NCBI GenBank assembly: GCA_023413555.1
Contig: JAEZPG010000102.1
Span: forward strand, 1 to 55,394
Origin: Bacillota bacterium
GTDB taxonomy: Bacteria; Bacillota; Clostridia; Lachnospirales; Lachnospiraceae
Reading direction: 5' to 3'
Length of the DNA: 55,394 bases
Below are positions 8,707-17,083 of the stretch, one piece after another. The notes beneath the pieces were generated by a model, which saw only the letters and a list, made by a program, of their open reading frames with translations, was not told where the DNA came from and made no database searches. The stretch's first letter is position 1, and each line of letters opens with the position of its first letter. A program made the position numbers and the translations under genes.

Positions 8707-8929
8707 CTTAACCTCCTTACAATTGTGTTAGATTAATACAATGAAAGCTTTATAGTATGATTATACAGGATATGCGAATACCCGATTGTAAAAAAGATGT
8801 AAAATTTCTGTATATATATATTAAGTAATGCAAATGGGAGAGGCTGCTTCCTAAGTAACTAAGTTGTACTTTTGTTTCATGGTATAATGTTGTATAATGT
8901 GGATATTACATAAGAATCTATAAAACGTT

Positions 8930-10372
8930 ATGAGAAGGGGTTACAGTAGTAACATGGAAAAAAGAAATCAAGAAGACAATGCAGCAATATTAAAATATGT
9001 TATTGGGGTTAGCATAGCCTGTTTGGTTGTGTTACTTATCCTACTTGTTACCGGTGTCTTTGATGGATCCCCAAATAAGAAAAAGGGCAATATGAGATCT
9101 TCACAAAGTGCGAAGCCTTCTGAAGTGCCTCGGAGTAACTCTAGAGATACTCTCTTAGGAGTTGTGAAGAATATTGATGAAAAAGAGGGTATTTATACTG
9201 TTCTTCTTATTGAGACAGGGGAGGAGAAGTTATTTACCTATGATGGCACTACCAGCTTTACCAGCCGCTACAAACAACCGCTTACTGCAGGAGAGATAGC
9301 CTATGGAGAGATTGTAGAGATCACCTTTGATATTGCCACCAGTAAGCTTAAGACCTGCGATATTACGGATAAAGCATGGGAGTATAAGGAGATCCGGAAG
9401 TGGCAGATGGACAAAACTAGCAAATCTATTGTCATAGGAACAAAGAAGTATCAATATACGAACCAGTTTTATGCATTTGACCATAGTGGAGAGATAGACA
9501 CGAACCGACTAAGCAATAAAGACCAGGTTACTATAAAGGGAATAGCCGGGCAGGCTTACTCTATTATTGTAACAAAAGGTCACGGCTATTTAACATTAAC
9601 AGGCTGTGATGCTTTTCTAAATGGAACCATCGAAGTAGGGTATGATATTATTACTACAGTGACTGAGGATATGGTACTTCCATTAGGTGAGGGTGAATAC
9701 AAAGTTACTATTATGAAGGACGGTTTAAGTGCTACTAAGTATATAAAGCTTATGTCTGGAGAGGATTACACCTTAGATTTTAGCGAATATAAAGTGGAGA
9801 AGGTACAGACTGGAAAGTGTTATTTTGATATCACACCCGCTGGGGCAGATTTGTATATAGATGATACAGAATCTGATTATACCAGGCCAATAGAATTAAA
9901 ATATGGGGAGTACGAGGTAAGGGTAGAGTGTGCGGGTTATCAGACTTATCATGCAAAGCTTAAGGTGGGCAATGAAAAAGAAGTCCTAACCATCACCTTA
10001 GTGGATGAAAATAGTATTACACCATCCCAAAGTCCTAGTCCTGGTGCAAGTGATGAGAGTCCAAAGCCATCCACTTTCCACACACCAGTACCGATACCAT
10101 CCTCTTCGCCGAAGACTACCGCCTCAGCTTCCCCAACCGGTAGTCCAAAGACTAACACTACCAATAAAATACATATATACTCTCCGATTGGGGCCTCTGT
10201 ATACCTGAATAATCAGTATAAGGGTACGATACCAGCTACCTTTGACAAGGTCATTGGAGATGATATGAACTTAACTCTTATGATGACAGGAAAGGACTCT
10301 AAGAGCTATACTGTAACAGTAAAGGACGATGATTTTGATGTTGTCTGGTCCTTTGAAGAATGGTGGAACTAA
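8930..10372 (+). CDS. Membrane-anchored PEGA-domain protein
   Basis: The 480-residue protein has one transmembrane helix (about residues 24-44, VIGVSIACLVVLLILLVTGV) followed by an extracytoplasmic part. Beta-rich domains are at about 75-290. A PEGA domain is at about 293-355 (CYFDITPAGADLYIDD...YGEYEVRVECAGYQTYHAKLKV). A Pro/Ser/Thr linker is at about 362-410, and a second PEGA-like unit is at 412-470 (IHIYSPIGASVYLNNQYKG). PEGA domains occur in surface proteins and are thought to bind other proteins or the envelope. The start is uncertain: ATG 8930 has no ribosome site, whereas ATG 8954 has AGAAGGGG 13 bases upstream. A small lipoprotein gene follows after a hairpin. Confidence 0.8.
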   Translation: MRRGYSSNMEKRNQEDNAAILKYVIGVSIACLVVLLILLVTGVFDGSPNKKKGNMRSSQSAKPSEVPRSNSRDTLLGVVKNIDEKEGIYTVLLIETGEEKLFTYDGTTSFTSRYKQPLTAGEIAYGEIVEITFDIATSKLKTCDITDKAWEYKEIRKWQMDKTSKSIVIGTKKYQYTNQFYAFDHSGEIDTNRLSNKDQVTIKGIAGQAYSIIVTKGHGYLTLTGCDAFLNGTIEVGYDIITTVTEDMVLPLGEGEYKVTIMKDGLSATKYIKLMSGEDYTLDFSEYKVEKVQTGKCYFDITPAGADLYIDDTESDYTRPIELKYGEYEVRVECAGYQTYHAKLKVGNEKEVLTITLVDENSITPSQSPSPGASDESPKPSTFHTPVPIPSSSPKTTASASPTGSPKTNTTNKIHIYSPIGASVYLNNQYKGTIPATFDKVIGDDMNLTLMMTGKDSKSYTVTVKDDDFDVVWSFEEWWN

Positions 10373-10390
10373 GCATATGGGTATGAATTA

Positions 10391-10434
10391 GCCTCCTGTT
10401 TCATAGAATAAGGTAAGGATATGAAACAGGAGGC
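10391..10434 (+). promoter_or_regulatory. Perfect hairpin whose 3' arm carries the Shine-Dalgarno of the next gene
   Basis: The arms GCCTCCTGTTTCAT (10391-10404) and ATGAAACAGGAGGC (10421-10434) are exact complements with a 16-base loop. The 3' arm contains CAGGAGG, the ribosome site for the GTG start at 10441. The structure starts 18 bases after the stop of the PEGA gene. It may act as a weak terminator, but only three T residues follow. Its more obvious effect is to hide the ribosome site in the read-through transcript. Confidence 0.75.
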
Positions 10435-10440
10435 TGCTTT

Positions 10441-10860
10441 GTGAAGAAATGGAGGATTCTCTGTGGACTGGTACTTATTAGTATCATACCTCTTGCATTT
10501 TTAAGTAGCTGCGTGGATGATGACGAGGTGATTCGAATCAAAGATTTAGAATTTACGGTGGTGCCAGAGCAGGAAATGCCAGAGGCACTCTTGACTACTA
10601 TTAACGAGAAAAAGACAGAACCATTTAAACTAACCTTTACTACGAAAGGCAATGAATATCTATATATTGCTGTCGGATATGGGGCAAAAAACACGGGGGG
10701 ATATAGTATAGCTGTGGATGATCTTTTTCTTTCCACCAATGCAATTTATATCAATACCAGCTTACTTGGACCAGGTAAAGACCAGCTAACAGAGGCGATT
10801 ACCTATCCTTATATCGTCGTAAAGTTGGAATATATGGATAAAAATGTAGTATTCCAGTGA
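10441..10860 (+). CDS. Small lipoprotein with PrcB-like C-terminal domain
   Basis: The 139-residue product starts at GTG (MKKWRILCGLVLISIIPLAF) with a lipobox LSSC (Cys near 24), giving an outer-face lipoprotein. From about residue 37 to the end it resembles the PrcB C-terminal domain: EQEMPEALLTTINEKK, then YIAVGYGAKNTGGYSIAV, LLGPGKDQLTEAITYPYIVVKLE and VVFQ. PrcB was named in Treponema as a subunit of a protease complex. In Firmicutes the domain is common in lipoproteins of unknown job. GTG is chosen because AGGAGG is 7 bases upstream. Confidence 0.8.
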   Translation: MKKWRILCGLVLISIIPLAFLSSCVDDDEVIRIKDLEFTVVPEQEMPEALLTTINEKKTEPFKLTFTTKGNEYLYIAVGYGAKNTGGYSIAVDDLFLSTNAIYINTSLLGPGKDQLTEAITYPYIVVKLEYMDKNVVFQ

Positions 10861-10945
10861 AGGGGCATATACAATATTTTGAAGTCATGGTATACTAGAA
10901 ACAAGATATAGTGGTTGAATTAAAAAATCAAAAAAATTGTTAAAT

Positions 10946-11036
10946 ATGCACATAAATACCATGTTATTTATGTGCATTATCAGATTAATGCACAGATAAA
11001 AGAATGCACTATTTCTACATTATATAATTATGCACA
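10946..11036. repeat. Inverted repeat and ATGCAC repeats upstream of veg
   Basis: In the 309-base gap before veg, ATGCACATAAATA (10946-10958) and TATTTATGTGCAT (10965-10977) form a perfect 13-bp inverted repeat around a 6-base loop. The same ATGCAC word recurs at 10988, 11004 and 11030. No T-tract follows, so it is not a standard terminator. It could be a cluster of protein-binding sites or an RNA structure. The rest of the gap is AT-rich without a gene. Confidence 0.6.
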
Positions 11037-11109
11037 ATAAATACTAGGAATTAGTAAGAATTATTCTGACATATTGCAGTAAAGACAAGGTCTACTGTGG
11101 GCTTGTAAT

Positions 11110-11138
11110 TTGACAAACAATTTTTACCATGTTATTAT
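11110..11138 (+). promoter_or_regulatory. Sigma-A promoter of veg
   Basis: TTGACA (11110-11115), a 17-base spacer, then TATTAT (11133-11138), about 32 bases before the veg ATG. This is a near-ideal vegetative promoter, in keeping with the strong veg promoters known in Bacillus. Confidence 0.8.
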
Positions 11139-11169
11139 ATGTATATGTAATAAGATGAGGTGAAAAAAG

Positions 11170-11412
11170 ATGCAACAGAATTCCTTAAGTCAAGTAAGAA
11201 AAGCACTATCGCAACATATTGGCAGTAGAGTTATGATTAAAGCTAATAAGGGAAGACACAAAGTGGATATTACCCAGGGTGTTATTGCTGAAACTCATCC
11301 TTTTATTTTTCTAGTACAAGTGGAAAATGACATTGAGGATGGCCCTAAGACAGTATCTTATAGTTATTCTGATGTACTAACAAAAGATGTTCGTTTATCA
11401 CTATGTAATTAG
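11170..11412 (+). CDS. veg: Veg family protein
   Basis: The 80-residue protein matches the Veg family in size and sequence: NSLSQVRKALSQHIGSRVMI, KANKGRHKV and the closing DVLTKDVRLSLC. In Bacillus subtilis, Veg is highly expressed and affects biofilm matrix genes, probably through SinR; the molecular activity is not settled. ATGAGGTG at 11155-11162 supplies the ribosome site. It is followed by a terminator that overlaps the start region of the SipL gene. Confidence 0.92.
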   Translation: MQQNSLSQVRKALSQHIGSRVMIKANKGRHKVDITQGVIAETHPFIFLVQVENDIEDGPKTVSYSYSDVLTKDVRLSLCN

Positions 11413-11468
11413 ATACATGATAATCCAAGTAATGACGGATAACTAATAATTGAACAAAGTTTAAGAAT

Positions 11469-11522
11469 AAATCCTTCCTGGTCTGAATATGAATGTTATA
11501 TATAGACAAGGAGGGATTTTTT
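11469..11522 (+). terminator. Terminator/attenuator of veg overlapping the sipL ribosome site
   Basis: AAATCCTTCCTGGTCT (11469-11484) pairs with AGACAAGGAGGGATTT (11504-11519) in a 16-bp stem with one mismatch and one G-U pair, ending in six T residues (11517-11522). The 3' arm contains AAGGAGGG, the Shine-Dalgarno for the GTG at 11523. The element should stop veg transcripts and, in read-through RNA, mask sipL translation. Confidence 0.8.
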
Positions 11523-13091
11523 GTGGAATTAATTAAGAAAAATGTCCATATGAATAAATTAAAATGTCGATGCAATACGCAATTGACCCTCGATGATGAT
11601 TTTAATGTTCCTGATGTAAAGCCTGATATTGACCGGATTGTAAAGGAACAGGGTGTCATTACTTTATCTGAAGTAAAACCTGTAAATGGTAAAGTCTCTG
11701 TTCGTGGGGAATTAAGTTTTAATCTGCTGTATGTAAGTGCAGATGACGACAGGCCAGTACATAATATCATCGGCAGATTGCCATTTGATGAGCTTATTAA
11801 TATGGATGATGCTACTCCTGAAAGCAATGTCAATGTCAAATGGGAAATAGAAGATCTTAGTACCAGCTTGATTAATTCCCGAAAAGTCAGTGTGAAGTCC
11901 ATTGTTGGGTTCCGCTGTATGGCAGAGGAGATTTATGATGAAGAGACCGCCATTGGGGTGGAGGCCTCTCCTGAGGTACAGTATCTCAATAAGAAGATGG
12001 AGATAACCCAACTGGCGATCAACAAGAAGGACACCTGCCGGATTAAAGATGAGGTCACACTTCCAAGTGGTAAACCAAATATATTGGACGTTCACTATTA
12101 TGAACTGGAACTGCGCAATGTAGACACTCGTATGGGGGATAATAAGATTAATCTCAAAGGAGATATGATTTTATTCATGTTGTATTCCTCAGAGTCGGAG
12201 GAAGAGCCAGTACAGTTCTATGAGACAGAGATTCCATTTAATGCCTCCATAGATTGCAGTGGCTGCAATGAGAACATGATTTCAGATATTTCAATCCAAA
12301 TCCTCAATAAAAGCTTGGATGCTAAGGCAGATGCTGACGGAGAGACTCGTGCTATGGATATGGAAGTAGTGTTGGATATGGATGTGAAGGCATATGAAGA
12401 GGAAGTAATAGATGTATTATGTGATGTATACTCTACAGCCAAGCTTATCCGTCCATATTTTGAAGAGGCCAGCTTTGAAAATATTATTACAAAAAACAAT
12501 AGTAAAGCCAGAGTATCAGACCACATTATGGTAGATAACAACTCGCCTAGCGTATTACAGATTTGTAATGCTTCTGGGACCATCAAGGTCGATGATATAG
12601 AGATTGTCAATAATGGTATCCAGGTAGAGGGTGTCATCTATGTGCAGATTCTTTATATTACAGATGACGATAGTAAACCTTTAGGTTCTGTGAAGGGTGT
12701 AGTGCCATTTTCCCAAGTGGTGGAGGTAAAGAATATTAATGATAATTGCCTCTATGATGTAAAACCATCCATTGAACAGCTTAATGTAATTATGATGGAT
12801 AGTAAAGATATCGAAGTGAAATGTTCCATCAGTCTGGATACCATTGTAATGGATCAGTTAAAACAGATGATTATTAGGGATGTAGCGGAGGAAGATTTAG
12901 ACCTTGGCCTACTACAGGAAATGCCTAGTATGATTGGTTACATTGTAAAACCAGGAGATACTATGTGGGCAATTGCCAAGGAGTATTACACTACGGTAGA
13001 TAGTATTATGGAAACCAATGATATGGATAGCAGCACAATTAATGTGGGCGATCATCTACTATTAATTAAGAAGGTAGATGCAATTTGTTAG
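11523..13091 (+). CDS. sipL: SipL-like spore morphogenetic protein (DUF3794 repeats plus LysM)
   Basis: SipL binds SpoIVA and is needed for coat assembly around the forespore in Clostridioides difficile. This protein of about 522 residues has three DUF3794-type repeats, recognisable by DDDFNVPDVKPDIDRIVKEQG near 25-45 and its echoes. It ends in a LysM domain, YIVKPGDTMWAIAKEYY...INVGDHLLLIKK (about 467-512). Domain order and length match SipL. GTG 11523 is chosen because AAGGAGGG precedes it at good spacing; the ATG 30 bases earlier lies inside the terminator loop without a ribosome site. Mother-cell (sigma-E) expression is expected. Confidence 0.9.
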   Translation: MELIKKNVHMNKLKCRCNTQLTLDDDFNVPDVKPDIDRIVKEQGVITLSEVKPVNGKVSVRGELSFNLLYVSADDDRPVHNIIGRLPFDELINMDDATPESNVNVKWEIEDLSTSLINSRKVSVKSIVGFRCMAEEIYDEETAIGVEASPEVQYLNKKMEITQLAINKKDTCRIKDEVTLPSGKPNILDVHYYELELRNVDTRMGDNKINLKGDMILFMLYSSESEEEPVQFYETEIPFNASIDCSGCNENMISDISIQILNKSLDAKADADGETRAMDMEVVLDMDVKAYEEEVIDVLCDVYSTAKLIRPYFEEASFENIITKNNSKARVSDHIMVDNNSPSVLQICNASGTIKVDDIEIVNNGIQVEGVIYVQILYITDDDSKPLGSVKGVVPFSQVVEVKNINDNCLYDVKPSIEQLNVIMMDSKDIEVKCSISLDTIVMDQLKQMIIRDVAEEDLDLGLLQEMPSMIGYIVKPGDTMWAIAKEYYTTVDSIMETNDMDSSTINVGDHLLLIKKVDAIC

Positions 13092-13110
13092 AATATGGGT
13101 AAAGATTCAT

Positions 13111-13153
13111 AGGTGGAAAATGCAGTAAGCCATATGTCATTTTCCACCTTTTT
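13111..13153 (+). terminator. Terminator after sipL
   Basis: Perfect 12-bp stem AGGTGGAAAATG / CATTTTCCACCT (13111-13149) followed by TTTTT. Confidence 0.85.
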
Positions 13154-13209
13154 ACGTGTATTCGTGGTATAATCTGCATAAGACTTCAGATTAAAGAAAG
13201 GGAGATAAT

Positions 13210-13638
13210 ATGGATAAAAACTTAGCATATGCAGCAGAACTTCTAAAAAGCCAGAATTACACCTGTGTGTTATATAACGGGATACATACATTTACCAGTA
13301 AGGAGAGAGGCGTAAAACCTCTTTTACAGTGGCTTAATGAGGATTTTTGTGGTAAGGGTTTTTCTGCAGCGGACAGAGTGGTGGGGAAAGCTGCAGCGTT
13401 CCTCTATGTACTGTTAGGTATAAAAGAAATGCATGCCGTAGTCATAAGTGAAGCAGCAGTGGCTACCCTTTTAAAGTACAAGATAACTGTCAGCTATGAC
13501 ACCTTAGCAAAAACTATTATTAACCGTTCAGGTACAGGCCTTTGCCCAATGGAACAGATAACACTTCCTATAGAGGATCCTAGGGAAGCACTAGTTGCAA
13601 TAAAAGCCAAGATAAAGGAACTACAGGAGAGGAGTTAA
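13210..13638 (+). CDS. DUF1893 family protein
   Basis: The 142-residue soluble protein matches DUF1893: CVLYNG near 20, then GVKPLLQWLN, FSAADRVVGKAAAFLYVLLG (about 56-75), and the C-terminal RSGTGLCPMEQIT (about 111-123) with its cysteine. The fold is related to cytidine deaminase-like enzymes in domain databases, but no activity is established for this family. GGGAG lies 8 bases before the ATG. It is monocistronic between two terminators. Confidence 0.85.
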   Translation: MDKNLAYAAELLKSQNYTCVLYNGIHTFTSKERGVKPLLQWLNEDFCGKGFSAADRVVGKAAAFLYVLLGIKEMHAVVISEAAVATLLKYKITVSYDTLAKTIINRSGTGLCPMEQITLPIEDPREALVAIKAKIKELQERS

Positions 13639-13685
13639 AAGGAAGATTCCTTCCGGAATCCACCTAGAAATCCAACCCTTCCATC

Positions 13686-13715
13686 AAAAAAGAGGATTGC
13701 TACGATGCAATCCTC
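13686..13715 (-). terminator. Terminator of the 13730-14326 gene
   Basis: Perfect 9-bp stem GAGGATTGC / GCAATCCTC (13692-13700 with 13707-13715). On the minus strand it is followed by six T residues (A-run 13686-13691 on the plus strand). Confidence 0.8.
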
Positions 13716-13729
13716 CTCAATTCGTCTTA

Positions 13730-14326
13730 TTATTCAGATACATTTTCTTTCCATTTATTCAGCTTATCGATAGTAGCGTCTAACGTCTTCTGGCATATGT
13801 CAGGAAGCTTGTCACCCCATACCTTAGCTGCTTCCTCAAATCCTTCTTTCACAGCATTAATCATTTCCTCCGCCTTACTGGAGTCTCCACCTGCCAGTGC
13901 TTTTGCAAATGATACCAAACGATCCGAAGTCTGCTCAACACCCCAGTAGCCATCTTCAGCAATGTCAGCCTGAGCTTGAGCCTGAGTTGCAGCATCTACT
14001 TCATAATTGCCAGAACGAAGAAGAGCATACATTTCCGAAGCAGTAGTAAACGTCTTTCCCTGCTTAGTCATCATCTTTTCGACTATACTGCGTAATTGTT
14101 GAGTTCTTCTGTCAGCATCCTGTTTAAGTCTTTCTATCGTAGCCGTATCTTGTTTATAGGATGCAGGTGTATCACTTTTTTCGTAAACAGCAGCAACGTC
14201 ATTGCTGTTATTAGAAGAAGAGGTACTAGCTACAGCGCCTGCTACGTTGGTAGTGCTACTAGAAGATACTTTGCTACCAGAACCAGTGTATCCAGAATTC
14301 ATGTTATTTACAGCTTCTACTCCCAT
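13730..14326 (-). CDS. Conserved small protein of unknown function, Ser/Thr-rich N-terminus
   Basis: The 198-residue protein has no signal peptide or membrane segment. The first 60 residues are low in complexity (Ser, Thr, Asn, Gly), followed by a helical part (about 62-115). The conserved-looking block AEDGYWGVEQTSDRLVSFAKALAGGDSSKAEEM is at about 123-155, then EAAKVWGDKLPDICQKTLDA to the end. I recall this GYWGV block from unnamed proteins in many Firmicutes and Proteobacteria, but I cannot attach a function. GGAGGG precedes the ATG on the minus strand, and a clean terminator follows, so it is a stand-alone gene. Confidence 0.8.
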   Translation of the reverse strand: MGVEAVNNMNSGYTGSGSKVSSSSTTNVAGAVASTSSSNNSNDVAAVYEKSDTPASYKQDTATIERLKQDADRRTQQLRSIVEKMMTKQGKTFTTASEMYALLRSGNYEVDAATQAQAQADIAEDGYWGVEQTSDRLVSFAKALAGGDSSKAEEMINAVKEGFEEAAKVWGDKLPDICQKTLDATIDKLNKWKENVSE

Positions 14327-14420
14327 TTTATCACCCTCCTTGGTAATACTACTCCATTGATAGTTGTCTATATATTATATCGGATGGAGGGATAAAAAGT
14401 TTATAGATCTCAAAAATGAA

Positions 14421-15089
14421 TTATTCTTCTATACTTTCGCTTATAGTTTTTACCTGATTGTGTATATGGCTCCGAATGGTAGCTTTTGCGGATTCCATGT
14501 TACGAGTGGAAAGAGAGGTATATAAAGCCTCATGTTCCTCAATAATACTCTGGTGAGTGGTAAAATTTTTAAGATATTCCATGCGATAACGGTACATTTG
14601 CTCACGAAGATTGCTTAACAGAGCAATGAGACGGTCATTTTTCGTGGCAGCATATATGATGTCGTGAAATGCTACATCCTGTTGTGCAATGAGAGTAATA
14701 TCCTTCTTCTTTACGGATAATTTAAAATTCTCAATGGCAGTTCTTAGTTGCGCCAACTCATCTGTGGTAATTCTCTTGCAGGAGAGCTCCATAGCTAGAT
14801 CTTCCAACGCACTTCGGACCTCTAACACATCATGTAGTCCTTTCTGACTAATCTTGGCTACCTGAGCACCTTTTCTAGGAATCATAACAACCAAGCCTTC
14901 CAATTCTAGCATCCTCATAGCTTCCCTAATTGGTGTCCTGCTAACGCCTAGCTGATTAGCAAGTTGTATCTCCATTAGTCGTTGTCCAGGAGCCAAGTCA
15001 CCCATAAGTATTCCTTGGCGAAGAGTCTTAAATACAACATCACGAAGTGGTAAATATTCATTTGTGGTAACTTGTAAGTTATTATCCAT
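14421..15089 (-). CDS. GntR/FCD (FadR-type) transcriptional regulator
   Basis: The protein of about 222 residues has an N-terminal winged helix (about 12-75: LRDVVFKTLRQGILMGDLAPGQ, then the recognition part LGVSRTPIREAMRMLELEGL). A C-terminal all-helical FCD domain spans about 85-215, with EVRSALEDLAMELSCKR and the ligand/metal-site-type residues Asp and His in DVAFHDIIYAATKN. FCD regulators respond to small organic acids and related metabolites; the effector here is not known. The start is the ATG at 15089, seven bases after AAGGG. The TTG two codons earlier sits on top of the ribosome site. It lies 34 bases downstream of ispE and is probably co-transcribed with it. Confidence 0.9.
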   Translation of the reverse strand: MDNNLQVTTNEYLPLRDVVFKTLRQGILMGDLAPGQRLMEIQLANQLGVSRTPIREAMRMLELEGLVVMIPRKGAQVAKISQKGLHDVLEVRSALEDLAMELSCKRITTDELAQLRTAIENFKLSVKKKDITLIAQQDVAFHDIIYAATKNDRLIALLSNLREQMYRYRMEYLKNFTTHQSIIEEHEALYTSLSTRNMESAKATIRSHIHNQVKTISESIEE

Positions 15090-15123
15090 ATACAATCCCT
15101 TGCCTTTCTATTATAAAAATAGG

Positions 15124-15996
15124 TTAACCTCGTGGACTGAAACAACTAGTTAAAAAGATATCTTTGGCTAATCCGATTTTCTTTAACTTCTCCATTGCTA
15201 TATAGGCCTTCTCCTTGTGCTGAAAGATCCCATATACAGTAGGGCCGCTACCGCTCATTAATGCGTTAAGAGCGCCCTGTTCATTCATAAAATTTTTTAT
15301 ATCCTCAATAATAGGATATTTTTTTATGGTAACCTGTTCCAAAACATTACCTATCTTACTTGCAACTCCTGTTAAATCACTTCCTTCAATAGATTCTATC
15401 AGACCATCTATATCAGGATGAGGTGTAGTGTTATCTAAGCACAGATTCTCATAAACGTATCTGGTTGAAACATTAAGATCAGGTTTCGCAACCAGGATGG
15501 GACAGTCCGGCATTCCTTGAATAGGAGTGAGAATCTCTCCTATTCCTTCAGATAGGGCTGTTCCTCGCATGATACAAAATGGAATATCAGCGCCCAAGGT
15601 AACCCCACGTTTCATAAGATCTTCATTAGACAATCCCAGGTGAAATAATTTGTTGATACCAACTAATGTTGCAGCAGCATCAGAACTTCCTCCAGCCATA
15701 CCGGCCGCTACCGGAATGTGTTTTCTTAGAGAGATAAATAGTCCCTTTGGAAGATGAAATTCTGTTAATAACAAATTGGCTGCTTTGTATACAAGATTAT
15801 TCTCATTGACTGGTAGATAAGGTAGATTGGTACTAATCTTAATTTTGTTTGTTTTCATTTTTGTGATAGAGATAGAGTCATATAGATTGATGCTTTGCAT
15901 AATCATTCGAACTTCATGATATCCATCTGGGCGTTTTCCTATAACATCTAATCCAAGATTTATCTTGGCCATGGCTTTTAATTTAATTGAATGCAT
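15124..15996 (-). CDS. ispE: 4-diphosphocytidyl-2-C-methyl-D-erythritol kinase
   Basis: This GHMP kinase of the MEP isoprenoid pathway phosphorylates CDP-methylerythritol at the 2-hydroxyl. With the start at ATG 15996 (AAAGG nine bases upstream) it has 290 residues, the normal IspE length. The N-terminal KAMAKINLGLDVIGKRPDGYHEV holds the catalytic Lys/Asp region. The ATP-binding glycine-rich PVAAGMAGGSSDAAATL is near 93-110, and the C-terminal MSGSGPTVYGIF is near 258-270. A start 21 codons further upstream is possible but has no ribosome site. It appears to be the first gene of a pair with the GntR regulator. Confidence 0.96.
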   Translation of the reverse strand: MHSIKLKAMAKINLGLDVIGKRPDGYHEVRMIMQSINLYDSISITKMKTNKIKISTNLPYLPVNENNLVYKAANLLLTEFHLPKGLFISLRKHIPVAAGMAGGSSDAAATLVGINKLFHLGLSNEDLMKRGVTLGADIPFCIMRGTALSEGIGEILTPIQGMPDCPILVAKPDLNVSTRYVYENLCLDNTTPHPDIDGLIESIEGSDLTGVASKIGNVLEQVTIKKYPIIEDIKNFMNEQGALNALMSGSGPTVYGIFQHKEKAYIAMEKLKKIGLAKDIFLTSCFSPRG

Positions 15997-16179
15997 ATGA
16001 TGTTTCCTTTCTTTCTCCCATCTATCTCTATTCTGTACTTTGTATACATAATTATACACAGAATTTAAAGCTTTGACAAGTTGTCCTTTCGTAGCTAGGA
16101 AAAGAGTTTTTATCAGTTACAGTATAAATTATTTTAAGATGGCTACACTCTAACTAGAATCTAGATAGGAGGATGTAAA

Positions 16180-16971
16180 ATGAATAGAAAAGATGACAAT
16201 AGTCTAATAGATAACCCGGAAAGAACCAGTGAAAACAAAGCAAATGATGCTTTGGAGACCTTTGTACAGGAGGCAGAGATGATACATAAGAAACGAATAC
16301 GGAAAATAAAAGTATTAAAAGGCATCGCTACCTTATTTATAGTGTTGGCGGTACTATGCTTAAGTGGTAGAGAGAGTAAGGCGGATATTCAGCATAATAT
16401 TGCTGGTGAGATTATTCGTTTTCATGTGCTAGCCAATAGTGACACAGAAGAAGACCAGGCCTTAAAACTGAAGGCCAAAAGTGCTGTAGTGCTCTATATG
16501 CAGGGACTTTTGAAGAATTGTGTCAGTAAGGCTGAAGCGGAAACTATGCTTACCTTACATGAATCAGATATCCTACGGGTAGCTAGACAAGTAATCAAAG
16601 ATCAGGGCTATGACTACCAGGTTACTGCCCAATTGGAAAATGTCTATTTTCCTGTTAAGACATATGGAGATTTGACCTTTCCGGCAGGTGAATATGAAGC
16701 TTTTCGTATATTAATCGGCCAAGCAGAGGGAAAGAACTGGTGGTGTGTTATGTTCCCAAATCTATGTATGGTGAATGAAACCTACAGCATCGTGCCAGAG
16801 GATTCAAAGAATCAGCTCCGACATGTACTAACGGAGGAGGAATACGATGCTCTGTCACCTACACAAGAGCCATCTTCCACACCTTCAGAGGAACCTTCTC
16901 CTTCACCGTCCGAGAAACCTAAGGTGGAGTATCGCTTCTGGTTAGTCGATTGGGTAGCCAGTTTATTTTAA
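16180..16971 (+). CDS. spoIIR: Stage II sporulation protein R
   Basis: SpoIIR is made in the forespore under sigma-F and signals across the septum to SpoIIGA, which then processes pro-sigma-E. The 263-residue protein has a charged N-terminal stretch, one transmembrane/signal helix at about 46-62, then the family block EIIRFHVLANSDTEEDQALKLKAKSAVV (about 77-104), and PAGEYEAFRILIGQAEGKNWWCVMFPNLC near 166-195. A Ser/Pro/Glu-rich insert (TQEPSSTPSEEPSPSPSEKP) separates this from the conserved end VEYRFWLVDWV. AGGAGG precedes the ATG. The long charged N-terminus and the proline-rich insert are unusual additions. Confidence 0.95.
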   Translation: MNRKDDNSLIDNPERTSENKANDALETFVQEAEMIHKKRIRKIKVLKGIATLFIVLAVLCLSGRESKADIQHNIAGEIIRFHVLANSDTEEDQALKLKAKSAVVLYMQGLLKNCVSKAEAETMLTLHESDILRVARQVIKDQGYDYQVTAQLENVYFPVKTYGDLTFPAGEYEAFRILIGQAEGKNWWCVMFPNLCMVNETYSIVPEDSKNQLRHVLTEEEYDALSPTQEPSSTPSEEPSPSPSEKPKVEYRFWLVDWVASLF

Positions 16972-17083
16972 GAGTTTAAGATATCAAATAATTGGTACCA
17001 TTCTGTCTAGGTATTATGGCTTGAATAATAAAAGTAAAAAGAGTACAATATAGCTTATTAAGATACAAGAAAGGAATTACAGA

